The notes under the pieces: generated by a model
The model's database searches: none
What the model was told of the DNA's origin: nothing
The model's input: the letters and a program-made list of their open reading frames with translations, nothing else
Shown: piece by piece, positions 1 through 6,777 of the stretch
Position numbering within the stretch: position 1 is the first letter of the stretch
Layout: every line of letters begins with the position of its first letter
Assembly (NCBI GenBank): GCA_937998045.1
Contig: CALKVG010000712.1
Coordinates: 1-20,769 of the forward strand
Source: an uncultured Myxococcales bacterium
Lineage (GTDB): Bacteria > Myxococcota_A > Polyangia > Polyangiales > Polyangiaceae
Reading direction: 5' to 3'
DNA length: 20,769 nt
Made by a program: the position numbers and the translations under genes

Positions 1-373
1 TCATGCGTCGTCGGACGGAGACGGAGGCCAGCCCGCGGCCGTTTTCGTCGACGATCCAGACCGTGACCGTCCCGTCGGCGCCGCGTGGGACGGCGACGGT
101 CGCTCCCGCCGGGACGGTGGCCGTCTGCCCGCGCGGATCGCCGGGGGAGGGCCCGTAGTACAGGTGCATCGGGCGAGAGCACGTGTTGGTCAAGTCGAGG
201 GGTCGCGCCTTCGGTGCTGCGGGCTCCTCGCTCGGCGCATTCCCCGCGTCCGGCGCACCGCTTTGCGCCGGCGGAGGCCGCCCCTCCGCCACGGGAGCCG
301 CTACGGGCTGGGAGGGCGGAGCGCAGGCGACGACGACGCAACCTAGGACGGCAGGAGCCGCGAAGCGAACCAT
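1..373 (-). CDS. Putative lipoprotein, 3' end beyond window
   Basis: An open frame of 124 codons runs from an ATG at 373-371 to the left edge without a stop, so the protein is truncated by the window. The N-terminus has a short basic start (MVRF), a hydrophobic stretch and cysteines at residues 12 and 17. VVAC at 14-17 is an acceptable lipobox, so export and lipid anchoring are likely. A Pro/Ala/Glu-rich linker follows (about residues 18-60). Then comes a small domain with a Cys (NTCSRPMHLYYG) and a beta-rich, Val/Thr-rich end (WIVDENGRGLASVSVRR). I recognise no family. It is divergent from the lipoprotein gene at 489. No strong Shine-Dalgarno sequence precedes the ATG, so start and function are uncertain, but the signal peptide and continuous frame argue that it is real. 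Confidence 0.6.
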   Translation of the reverse strand, partial: MVRFAAPAVLGCVVVACAPPSQPVAAPVAEGRPPPAQSGAPDAGNAPSEEPAAPKARPLDLTNTCSRPMHLYYGPSPGDPRGQTATVPAGATVAVPRGADGTVTVWIVDENGRGLASVSVRRRM

Positions 374-488
374 CGAGGGCGAGCGTAGCGCACCTGGTGC
401 GGCCTGACCGAAGGAGCGCACCCGCGCCCGGCGCGCGAACGAAGAAATGGGACCCCCGCACCACCCGCGTTACGATGCGAGCCTGGTG

Positions 489-1070
489 ATGACGCGCTCG
501 TCCGACCCGAGCTCCCGCGCCACCGTGGCGGTCGCGGTGGTGGCAATGGTCGCCGCGGCCCTGACGCTCGCGTGCGGGCGGAAGAGCCACTCGCGCACGT
601 CCTACACGCCGCCTCCGCTCCCCGCCGGCTTCGTCGAGCAGACGGGCACGGGCTGGCGCATCGCCGTCCCTTCCAACTGGAAGGAGGCCGCCCAGAAGGG
701 CCCCGCGGTGTTCGCCGTCACCGATCCGCAGCCGGTCGACGATTTCCACGCCTACGCCAGCGTCTTCACCGAGCCGTTCGCCGGCGAATCGGTGCAATAC
801 GCGAAGGCCAGCGAGGCCGGGCTCCGCAAGGAGCCGCGAGCCACGGTCGAGTCGTCGCGCGACGACGTCATCGACGGCGACCCCACGCTGATCCTGGAGT
901 CGCGCTGGGCGCCCGCCCCGTCGAGCACCGTCTCGTACCGCACGATGCAGGCCGAGCTTTCATCGCATGGGATCGGATATGTGGCGACGTGCGCGGTCGC
1001 GGCGAGCGCGTTCGAGCGCTACCGCTCCACCTGCGAATCGATCGTGCGCTCGTTCGCCGTGCAGCGATGA
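489..1070 (+). CDS. Lipoprotein with PsbP/DcrB-like fold (DUF1795-like)
   Basis: The 193-residue product has a lipoprotein-type signal: a basic N-region (MTRSSDPSSR), a hydrophobic stretch at 11-28 and Cys29 after LTLA. After a short polar, proline-rich linker, the mature part begins 'GWRIAVPSNWKEA'. It contains 'AVTDPQPVDDFHAYASVF' and ends with 'YVATCAV...FERYRSTCESIVRSF'. This order (amphipathic beta strand, 'P..W' motif, final helix with 'I..SF') is typical of the PsbP/DcrB/DUF1795 alpha-beta fold, whose members are mostly exported proteins of unknown role. I preferred the ATG at 489 because the signal peptide starts there. An in-frame ATG at 447 would add 14 residues before it. TACGAT at 471-476 could be a -10 element, which would favour 489 with almost no leader. 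The VWA gene follows 69 bp downstream, possibly in the same transcript. The fold call is by pattern only. Confidence 0.7.
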   Translation: MTRSSDPSSRATVAVAVVAMVAAALTLACGRKSHSRTSYTPPPLPAGFVEQTGTGWRIAVPSNWKEAAQKGPAVFAVTDPQPVDDFHAYASVFTEPFAGESVQYAKASEAGLRKEPRATVESSRDDVIDGDPTLILESRWAPAPSSTVSYRTMQAELSSHGIGYVATCAVAASAFERYRSTCESIVRSFAVQR

Positions 1071-1139
1071 GCGACGTTACCGGGTTCCGGGCGGAGTTCG
1101 ACCGACACGACAGCACGCCGGGGAGGTAGACTGGCGCGC

Positions 1140-2384
1140 GTGAGTCGCACGTTCCCGTCATTCCTGGGCGCCGTCCTGTTCTTGCCGGCGGCGGCCTGCG
1201 CTGGTCTCCAGCTCACGCCCGTCAAGATGGCGCAGCAGCGCCCGAGCAACGTCGCCGTGTACTTCAAGGTGCAGACGGCCGGCGGCGAGCCGGTGGGCGG
1301 CCTCACGGCGGACAGGTTTCGCATCTACGAGGACGGGCAGCTCGTCTCGCAGTACGAGAGCAAGCAGACGATCGTAAACCCCGAGGTCGCGGCCGCACAC
1401 TACACGCTCCTCCTCGTCGACATGAGCGGGAGCGTGAGCGAGAGCGGGAACAACGACGTCATCGTTCAGGCGGTCGGCGCGTTCACGGAGCGCGTCGAGA
1501 AGCAGCAGAAGATCGGCATCTACGCGTTCGACGGCAGCCCCGACCTTTACCCCGTCGTGCCCTTCACCGATCAGCCGGGCAGCGCGAAGACCGGCGTGCA
1601 GCAGCTCGCGACGTTCAAACCGAAGGACCCCAGCACGAACCTGAACGGCGCGATCGTCAAGGCGCTGGACGAGCTGGACAACGCACTGGGCAAGGCGACG
1701 CAGCCGATGAAGTTCGGCACGCTCGTCGTGTTCACCGACGGCACCGACCGCGCCAATCGCGTACCGTCGGACGTCATGCGCCAGCACATCAAGGAGAAGC
1801 CCTTCGACGTCTTCGCGATCGGCCTGGGTGCGGAGATCAAAGCGCAGCAGCTGCGCGACATCGGCAAGAACGGCACCGCGATGGCGACGGACAGGAACGC
1901 CATCGTCAAGACGTTCGGCGAGGTGGGCGCGAAGGTCGAGGCGCAGACGAAGAGCTATTACCTCCTCTCGTATTGCTCGCCGTCGCGCGCGGGCAAGCAC
2001 CAGGTGGAGATCGAGGCCGTCTACAAGGACAACGACAGCAAGAACGAGGAGACGGGGAGCCTCAAGAGCGAGTTCGACGCGACCGGCTTCGCCCCGGGCT
2101 GCGATCCCAATTCCCCCCCGAGCTTCGACGTCACGAAGGGCGATGCGCTCGCGCCGGTCGAGGACAAGGCGAAGGAAGAGAAGAAGGAAGAGAAGAAGGC
2201 GGACAAGAAAGAGGAAAAGAAGGAAGAGAAGAAGGAAGAGCGTAAGGCCGAGAAGAAGGCTCCTCGCCCGGCACCGGCTCCGAAGTCGTCCCCTTCGCCG
2301 GCTCCCGCGGCACCTCCCCCGCAGCCGGCTCCTCCTCCACCCGAAGCGCCGCCGCCGAAGCCGCCGCAGGACTTCAACCCCTGA
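1140..2384 (+). CDS. Exported VWA-domain protein with Lys/Glu and Pro-rich tail
   Basis: The 414-residue product starts at GTG 1140. It has a signal peptide (residues 1-19) followed by Cys20 in PAAAC, so it may be a lipoprotein. Residues about 35-80 look like a beta-sandwich with 'LTADRFRIYEDG', commonly found before VWA domains. The VWA domain spans about 86-275. Its metal-ion-dependent adhesion site is intact: D94-M-S96-G-S98, a Thr near 166 (PSTNLNGA) and D200 in VVFTDGTD. Three Cys in and after the domain (279, 321 and the anchor) could partly pair. The tail is low complexity: about 30 residues of Lys/Glu (342-373), then Pro/Ala/Ser/Lys to the end. Such tails can span periplasm or peptidoglycan. 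The domain predicts Mg2+-dependent protein binding, but no partner is known. The next gene is convergent 23 bp away. Confidence 0.9.
   Translation: MSRTFPSFLGAVLFLPAAACAGLQLTPVKMAQQRPSNVAVYFKVQTAGGEPVGGLTADRFRIYEDGQLVSQYESKQTIVNPEVAAAHYTLLLVDMSGSVSESGNNDVIVQAVGAFTERVEKQQKIGIYAFDGSPDLYPVVPFTDQPGSAKTGVQQLATFKPKDPSTNLNGAIVKALDELDNALGKATQPMKFGTLVVFTDGTDRANRVPSDVMRQHIKEKPFDVFAIGLGAEIKAQQLRDIGKNGTAMATDRNAIVKTFGEVGAKVEAQTKSYYLLSYCSPSRAGKHQVEIEAVYKDNDSKNEETGSLKSEFDATGFAPGCDPNSPPSFDVTKGDALAPVEDKAKEEKKEEKKADKKEEKKEEKKEERKAEKKAPRPAPAPKSSPSPAPAAPPPQPAPPPPEAPPPKPPQDFNP
2163..2258 (+). repeat. Low-complexity Lys/Glu codon repeat
   Basis: Within the VWA gene, about 96 bp are almost entirely AAG, GAG, GAA and AAA codons in irregular arrays (for example 'gaagaaggaagagaagaag'). 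The tract is purine-only on the plus strand over long runs, unlike the GC-rich surroundings. It encodes residues 342-373, probably a charged coil or stalk. Such tracts vary in length by slippage. Confidence 0.75.
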
Positions 2385-2407
2385 CGGGCCAGCGGCCTCT
2401 CGTTCCC

Positions 2408-3469
2408 TCAGCCGGCGACGGCGCGCGCGACAGCGTCCGCGGTCACTTTCGCGAGGAGAATGCCGTTCCGGTAATGGCCCGTCGCGAGGAAGAGCCCAGG
2501 TAGCGGCGACGCCCCGACGAGCGCGCGCTCGCCTTCGGCGTGCGGGCGGAAGTTGCTCGAGGTCCCCGCAAGCTGGGCCGAGTGCAACGAGGGTACGCAC
2601 GCGAGCGCCGCCGATAGGATGCCGTGCACTCCGCCTGCCGTGACCTCGCGTCGAAAACCGACGCGCTCGGTCGTGGACCCGCAGAGGACACGACCGTCTC
2701 CCCTCGGCACCGCGTACCCGCCCGCGCCGAAGACGATGCTCCTCAGCCGCGGCGGCCGCTCGTCGAGAAGGACGATCTGGCCGCGCACGGGGCGCACGGC
2801 CGGGAGCGACGCGGGCACACCCCGAACGAGGGACGACCAGCTCCCCGCGGCGAGGACCGTCGCGTCTGCGCGCAGCTCGCCGCCGGCCGGGTCGGTCAGC
2901 GAGACGCCGAGGCAGCGGTCGTGTTCGACGAGAAGCTGCTCGACGCTGGTGCCGGCCCGGACGGTCGCGCGGGGATTGCGCGCGAGCGTCGACATGAGCG
3001 CGCGCAGGAGCTGCTTCGGATCGACCTGCGCGTCGTCCGGGAAGTGGGCCGCGGCAGCGACGTCCGGCGCGAGCTCGGGCTCGACCTCCCGAGCGCGACG
3101 CCCGTCGAGCGCCTCGGCCCGCAATCCGTGCGCGCTTTGCCAGGCGACCTCCCGGGCGATCTCTTCTTGCTCCACGGCGGTGCGAGCCACACGGAGGACA
3201 CCCGACGCGCGCCAGCCGATGTCGATGCCGCTCGCCTCGCGAAGCGCACCGGCCCACGACCGCCACGCGTCGCGTGCGCGCACGAAGAGTTGGGCGTCGC
3301 CTTCGTTCCCGTGCAGCTCGACCTGGGCGCCCAGGATGCCCGCAGCCGCGCTGGAGGCCTCCGCACCGGGCACGGCGCGCTCGAGGACGACGACGTCGAC
3401 CCCTCGCTCGACGAGCGCCAGCGCCGTCGCGCATCCCATCACGCCGCCGCCGACGATGGCGACCCTCAC
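2408..3469 (-). CDS. thiO: Glycine oxidase ThiO-like FAD enzyme
   Basis: The 353-residue cytoplasmic flavoprotein belongs to the D-amino-acid oxidase family. Glycine oxidase ThiO oxidises glycine to iminoglycine (dehydroglycine), which feeds synthesis of the thiamine thiazole ring. The dinucleotide-binding motif GGGVMG is at residues 7-12, followed by 'VVVLER' (the end of beta2 with the acidic residue that holds the ribose). 'EASSAAAGILG' matches the ThiO-type flavin region. The C-terminal 'GHYRNGILLAKVTADAV' (from residue 331) is the most family-specific stretch. Length is close to the family norm (about 370). The start is a GTG at 3469. The upstream membrane-protein gene ends 18 bp away on the same strand, suggesting co-transcription. 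No other thi gene is in the window, so another DAO-family amine oxidase activity is possible. Confidence 0.85.
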   Translation of the reverse strand: MRVAIVGGGVMGCATALALVERGVDVVVLERAVPGAEASSAAAGILGAQVELHGNEGDAQLFVRARDAWRSWAGALREASGIDIGWRASGVLRVARTAVEQEEIAREVAWQSAHGLRAEALDGRRAREVEPELAPDVAAAAHFPDDAQVDPKQLLRALMSTLARNPRATVRAGTSVEQLLVEHDRCLGVSLTDPAGGELRADATVLAAGSWSSLVRGVPASLPAVRPVRGQIVLLDERPPRLRSIVFGAGGYAVPRGDGRVLCGSTTERVGFRREVTAGGVHGILSAALACVPSLHSAQLAGTSSNFRPHAEGERALVGASPLPGLFLATGHYRNGILLAKVTADAVARAVAG

Positions 3470-3487
3470 GCCGCCCGACTTAGCAGA

Positions 3488-4174
3488 CTAGCTCACCTTG
3501 CGCACGAGACGCGCGACCGCAGCGACGTTCCACCCCGCGAATACGAGGAGAGTGAGCGCGAGGACGACGACCCAGCGCGCGCTCGCAGGCTCCTCCGCGT
3601 CGACGAGGAGCCACGCCGGCTCCGGCACGCGCTCGCGCGTGGCCTGGGCGATGGCCCCTCCAAGCCCGCGATGGCGCGGGCCCGCTTCCCCGAAACGCAC
3701 GAGACGACCGGCGACGGCACGCGGAGGCTCCCAGCGCCCGCTCTCTTGTCCCTCCGGAACGCGGACGTCGACCCAAAGATCGGTGCGGCCCGCGACGGGG
3801 AGCGCGCGGAACGAATCGGAGACGAAAGGCCTCTCGTAGCGAATCCCTCCGGCCGCGCCGAGCAGAACGTCGGCCCTGACGAAGCGGTTCTCGCGGGTCC
3901 GGATCGCCGCCGGCGTCACGGATCGCAGGTCCCCGAGGTTTGCCGGCGTCGCGTCGCTCAGGGCATAGGCGACGTCTCGGCGGAGAGCGAAGGTCATGGC
4001 GAGCGCGCCGAGAGCAGCAAGAACGAGGATCGCGACCGTGAGTGTCCGTTCCCATCGGGGAGGCCGGGGGAGCGACGCAAGCTCGGGGTCGAGCTCGTGC
4101 AGGGCGGGCTCTAGGGCCGAGAGACCAGGCTGGGTAGGCTGAGCGCGCAGGCTGTCCACAGCATAGCTCGACAC
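3488..4174 (-). CDS. Membrane protein with two TM segments, unknown function
   Basis: I do not recognise a family. The frame encodes a proline-rich cytoplasmic N-terminus, a first hydrophobic helix (TLTVAILVLAALGALAMTFAL), a soluble loop of about 130 residues and a second helix near the C-terminus (WVVVLALTLLVFAGW). It ends in basic residues (ARLVRKVS). The loop is rich in Arg and beta-branched residues ('LWVDVRVPEG') and is probably periplasmic. The start is uncertain. An in-frame ATG at 4279 would overlap the divergent zinc-ribbon gene, so I chose the GTG at 4174; another GTG lies at 4159. None has a clear Shine-Dalgarno sequence. thiO follows 18 bp downstream on the same strand, but nothing links the two functions. 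Confidence 0.7.
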   Translation of the reverse strand: MSSYAVDSLRAQPTQPGLSALEPALHELDPELASLPRPPRWERTLTVAILVLAALGALAMTFALRRDVAYALSDATPANLGDLRSVTPAAIRTRENRFVRADVLLGAAGGIRYERPFVSDSFRALPVAGRTDLWVDVRVPEGQESGRWEPPRAVAGRLVRFGEAGPRHRGLGGAIAQATRERVPEPAWLLVDAEEPASARWVVVLALTLLVFAGWNVAAVARLVRKVS

Positions 4175-4197
4175 CCGCGCGAGGGCGTTGTTCCCGC

Positions 4198-4227
4198 TTG
4201 GCTCGTGGCCCGGCAGGGCGGTACTGT
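4198..4227 (+). promoter_or_regulatory. Possible sigma70-type promoter for zinc-ribbon gene
   Basis: TTGGCT at 4198-4203 and TACTGT at 4222-4227 are separated by 18 bp. The predicted start of transcription falls within a few bases of the ATG at 4236, which would give a nearly leaderless message. The -10 match is partial, so this is a weak candidate. Confidence 0.3.
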
Positions 4228-4235
4228 GGGGTGCG

Positions 4236-4769
4236 ATGGCCGCCGGAAAGCCCGTCACTTGCCCGTCTTGCGGATTCAAGAAAAACCCTCCCGGCTCCGC
4301 GCGGTGCGCCTCATGCGGCGCAAAAATCGACGACCTCGGCCGCGCACGGCGGCGCGACGACGACCTCGCCCGGCGCTACCAGCAGGAGGGCGTGAGCATC
4401 CAGTGGCTGCTCATCGCGTTCCTCGTGCAAGCGGTGCTCACCGCAGCGCTCGTCTTCGGGCTCCCGATGGTGCTGCCCATCCTCGACTTCGAGGGCCAGA
4501 ACGGGATGGTCATCTGCATCCCCGTGTGGTTTCTCGGCGGGCTCCTCGTCGGGATGATCTCGCCCGGACGAACGTTCATCGAGCCGGCGGTCGCGAGCTT
4601 GCTCGTCGCCATCCCGACCACGTTCCTGCTCATTCAGAGCCAGACCGTGCGCACGATGCCCCTCTTTCTCTACCTCATCTTCGCGGGTATCGGCATCCTG
4701 CTCGCCCTCATCGGCGCGTACATCGGCGAGCGGATTCAGCTGGGCCCTCCGCCGAAGATGGCCGAGTGA
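4236..4769 (+). CDS. Zinc-ribbon integral membrane protein
   Basis: The 177-residue product begins with a zinc-ribbon: C9-P-S-C12 and C24-A-S-C27, fourteen residues apart, as expected for one bound Zn2+. A charged cytoplasmic segment follows (RARRRDDDLARRYQQEG). About four hydrophobic helices come next, including 'WLLIAFLVQAVLTAALVF', 'MVICIPVWFLGGLLVGMI' and 'FLYLIFAGIGILLALIGAYIG'. The ATG at 4236 was chosen because it lies just before the ribbon. The frame opens at 4188, but the extra residues look non-coding. No substrate or partner is evident. The flavoprotein gene starts 52 bp downstream on the same strand and may share the transcript. Function unknown. Confidence 0.8.
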   Translation: MAAGKPVTCPSCGFKKNPPGSARCASCGAKIDDLGRARRRDDDLARRYQQEGVSIQWLLIAFLVQAVLTAALVFGLPMVLPILDFEGQNGMVICIPVWFLGGLLVGMISPGRTFIEPAVASLLVAIPTTFLLIQSQTVRTMPLFLYLIFAGIGILLALIGAYIGERIQLGPPPKMAE

Positions 4770-4821
4770 CGAACTCTCGCGCAGAGCGCTCGACGTCTCC
4801 GGTTCGTGGACGGGAGCCGTA

Positions 4822-6048
4822 GTGTTCGACGCGGTGATCGTCGGAGGCGGGCCGGGGGGCTCAGTCTGCGCGGCGCGGCTGGCGCAGCTCGGCAGGCGAG
4901 CGGTCGTCCTCGAGCGGGAGCGGCACCCCCGGTTCCATCTCGGGGAGTCCCTTCTGCCGGGAAGCGTCGGGGTGCTCGACGCGATCGGCGTCCTGGGCGA
5001 GGTCCGTTCGCGGTTTCTCGTGAAGAGAGGGGCACGCTTCGTCGACGGCGCGGACGAGACGAAGACGGCGCGGTACGCGTTCGCAGAGGCGTTCCACCGG
5101 ACCTGGGATCACGCCTTCCAGGTGCCGCGCGACGAGTTCGACGCGCTCCTCTTTCGCCACGCCGGCGCGTGCGGCGCCGAGTTGCGCGAGGGCTGGGAGG
5201 CGAAGGACGTCGTCCGCGAGGCCGGGCGAGCCGTCGGTGTGCTCGCGCGCGCACCCGACGGCACAGAGCACGCCTTGCCCGCGCGTTTCGTCGTCGACGC
5301 GAGCGGCCGCGAAGCCCTCATCGCGCGCGCGGCTCGCGACGTACACCGTATCGCGCACCTGGATCGTACGGCCCTCTTCACGCAGGTTCGAGGCGCGTGG
5401 CGCGATACGGGGGAGCGCGAGGGCGACATCCAGATCGTCGTGTTCGGCGAGGGCGAGGAACACGGGTGGTTCTGGCTCATCCCGTTCTCCGACGGCCGCA
5501 CGAGCGTGGGCGCGGTGGTGCCTAGCGCGTGGATCCGCAATCGCCAGGGAGTCGGCGGGCCGCCCGCGCTCCTCGATGCCGCCATCGCGCAGTCGCGGTC
5601 GGCGTCGAGCATGCTGGCGCGCGCCGAGCGCCTCTTCCCGCCGCGCGCCACGGCCGACTTCAGCTTCCACGTGCAGTCGATGCGCGGACCCGGCTGGCTC
5701 GCCGTCGGCGACTCGGCCGGGTTCATCGATCCGCTCTTCTCGACGGGCGCCCACCTCGCGATGCGAGGCGGCCTGAAAGCGGCCGAGGCCATCGATCGCG
5801 CCCTGAGCAGCGGCGACGTCTCCCCCGAGAGCTTCGCGGCATGGGAGAGCGAACAGCGCGCCGGGGCCGGGCTCTTTCTCGGTGCCGTGCAGGCCTTTTA
5901 CGGCGGCGATCTCGTCTCGTATCTCTTCGCCGAACCGCAGCACCCGTTCCTTCGTCGCGCCATCACCTCGCTTCTCGCGGGGGACGTCTTCGACGAGGGG
6001 GCACGATGGACCCGTGAGATGCGCTCGCGCTTCCCCGCCCGACTCTGA
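4822..6048 (+). CDS. FAD-dependent halogenase-like oxidoreductase
   Basis: The 408-residue flavoprotein starts at GTG 4822, five bases after GGGAG at 4812-4816. The FAD motif GGGPGG is at 8-13, with 'VVLERERHPRFHLGESLLP' following (flavin binding, 28-46). Flavin-dependent halogenases carry a WxWxIP motif and a lysine that forms the halogenating species. Here WFWLIP is at 216-221, and Lys68 in 'FLVKRGARF' sits where the phenolic-substrate enzymes (CmlS, PltA, CndH type) keep theirs, about residue 70. 'GDSAGFIDPLFSTG' at 296-309 matches the second flavin/halide-region motif. The C-terminus (about 340-408) is short and helical, compared with the longer tails of tryptophan halogenases. No flavin reductase, carrier protein or biosynthetic cluster is nearby. 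An alternative is a related hydroxylase or reductase. The family is certain; halogenation is an inference. Confidence 0.85.
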   Translation: MFDAVIVGGGPGGSVCAARLAQLGRRAVVLERERHPRFHLGESLLPGSVGVLDAIGVLGEVRSRFLVKRGARFVDGADETKTARYAFAEAFHRTWDHAFQVPRDEFDALLFRHAGACGAELREGWEAKDVVREAGRAVGVLARAPDGTEHALPARFVVDASGREALIARAARDVHRIAHLDRTALFTQVRGAWRDTGEREGDIQIVVFGEGEEHGWFWLIPFSDGRTSVGAVVPSAWIRNRQGVGGPPALLDAAIAQSRSASSMLARAERLFPPRATADFSFHVQSMRGPGWLAVGDSAGFIDPLFSTGAHLAMRGGLKAAEAIDRALSSGDVSPESFAAWESEQRAGAGLFLGAVQAFYGGDLVSYLFAEPQHPFLRRAITSLLAGDVFDEGARWTREMRSRFPARL

Positions 6049-6107
6049 CGCTTCTAGCCGATCTGCGTCGTCGACAGCTCCACGTGCCTGTTCGGCGGGT
6101 CGACTGT

Positions 6108-6464
6108 CTAAACGTCCTTTTGATCGCGCACGCGCGCCGCCTTGCCGGCGAGGTCGCGCAAGTAGAAGAGGCGAGCGCGGCGCACGACGCCCCGGCTGAC
6201 CACTTCGACCTTCTCGATGCGGGGCGAGTGGGTGAGAAAGATGCGCTCGACTCCCACGTTGAAGCTGATCTTTCGCACGGTGAACGTGCTGCGCGCACCC
6301 GCCCGGTGCCGCTTGATCACGACCCCCTGAAAGACCTGGGTGCGCTCCTTGTCCCCTTCCACGATGCGGTAGTGGACGCGCACGGTGTCGCCGACGCGAA
6401 AGTCGGGCAAGTCCGCTCGGAGGAGCTTGGACTCGAGCTCTGCGAGCTTGGGAGACGTGAGCAT
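6108..6464 (-). CDS. rplS: 50S ribosomal protein L19
   Basis: The 118-residue protein matches bacterial L19 throughout. It has the 'DFRVGDTVRVHYRI.EGDKERTQVFQGVVI' core, the 'GARSTFTVRKISFNVGVERIFLTHSPRIEKVEV' stretch and the basic C-terminus 'RRARLFYLRDLAGKAARV'. L19 sits at the 30S-50S interface of the large subunit. Length is normal. The ATG at 6464 is preceded by GAGGT about 8 bases upstream. In many bacteria rplS follows rpsP-rimM-trmD. Here it is alone and followed by a convergent gene, so it appears monocistronic, with its own promoter at 6518-6546. Confidence 0.98.
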   Translation of the reverse strand: MLTSPKLAELESKLLRADLPDFRVGDTVRVHYRIVEGDKERTQVFQGVVIKRHRAGARSTFTVRKISFNVGVERIFLTHSPRIEKVEVVSRGVVRRARLFYLRDLAGKAARVRDQKDV

Positions 6465-6517
6465 GGAAGGGACCTCGGGGGAGATGCTTGGCGCGGGCGC
6501 GCAGACGAGAGCGGCGC

Positions 6518-6546
6518 CTTAAAGCACGCGACTCTGGGCGTGTCAA
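6518..6546 (-). promoter_or_regulatory. Sigma70-type promoter of rplS
   Basis: On the minus strand a perfect -35 hexamer TTGACA (6546-6541) is followed after 17 bp by TTTAAG (6523-6518). This gives a start of transcription near 6511 and a leader of about 46 nt before the rplS ATG. Such a match in a region of about 70 percent GC is unlikely by chance. Confidence 0.75.
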
Positions 6547-6577
6547 CGCGAGACCGGGCTTTAGCCAAGCGTATTCC

Positions 6578-6605
6578 TTGACGGGTTCTACGGCACGACT
6601 AAAGT
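6578..6605 (+). promoter_or_regulatory. Sigma70-type promoter of rplC
   Basis: TTGACG at 6578-6583 and TAAAGT at 6600-6605 are separated by 16 bp. Transcription would begin near 6612, giving a 5' leader of about 165 nt before the rplC ATG. The rplS promoter lies 32 bp away on the other strand, so the two ribosomal-protein genes are driven divergently from one short AT-richer region. Confidence 0.7.
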
Positions 6606-6611
6606 GCGCGG

Positions 6612-6766
6612 CCCGCCTTGAGGCGCCAGCCATTCGGCCGGATGGATCCACCCCAGCCGGCGCATGCATGGCCCGTCCCTTTCGCTTGGTGACGGCGCGC
6701 GCCAAAGGGCGAGTTCCGGGGGAAACCCCAGCAAACGTCCGAAGCAACATCCCAGCGCGAGCGAAC
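6612..6766 (+). promoter_or_regulatory. Structured 5' leader of rplC
   Basis: The leader between the predicted transcription start and the Shine-Dalgarno sequence can form three hairpins. The first is GCCGG 6637-6641 with CCGGC 6657-6661. The second is CCCTTT 6677-6682 with AAAGGG 6704-6709, extended by an inner GG/CC. The third is GGGG 6718-6721 with CCCC 6726-6729, capped by a GAAA tetraloop. Ribosomal-protein leaders often bind one of their own products for feedback control. No known leader class is recognised, so a regulatory role is inference. Confidence 0.35.
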
Positions 6767-6777
6767 AGGAGCGCCCC

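Noticed and set aside
85..489. Plus-strand frame of 134 codons over the left-edge lipoprotein
   Set aside because: Arg/Pro/Ser-rich antisense product without domain, whereas the minus-strand frame there has a convincing signal peptide.
1158..3434. Minus-strand open frame of 758 codons across the VWA and thiO genes
   Set aside because: Antisense to the VWA gene and out of frame with thiO; no domain, Arg/Ala-rich.
6049..6107. Terminator between the convergent halogenase-like gene and rplS
   Set aside because: Repeated GTCGAC and a 5-bp GACAG/CTGTC pairing are visible, but there is no stable stem followed by a T-run on either strand.
6664..6777. N-terminal extension of L3 from an ATG at 6664
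   Set aside because: L3 proteins begin with the 'GILGRKVG' region, and ATG 6778 has AGGAG six bases upstream. The extension lies in the leader and does not resemble L3.
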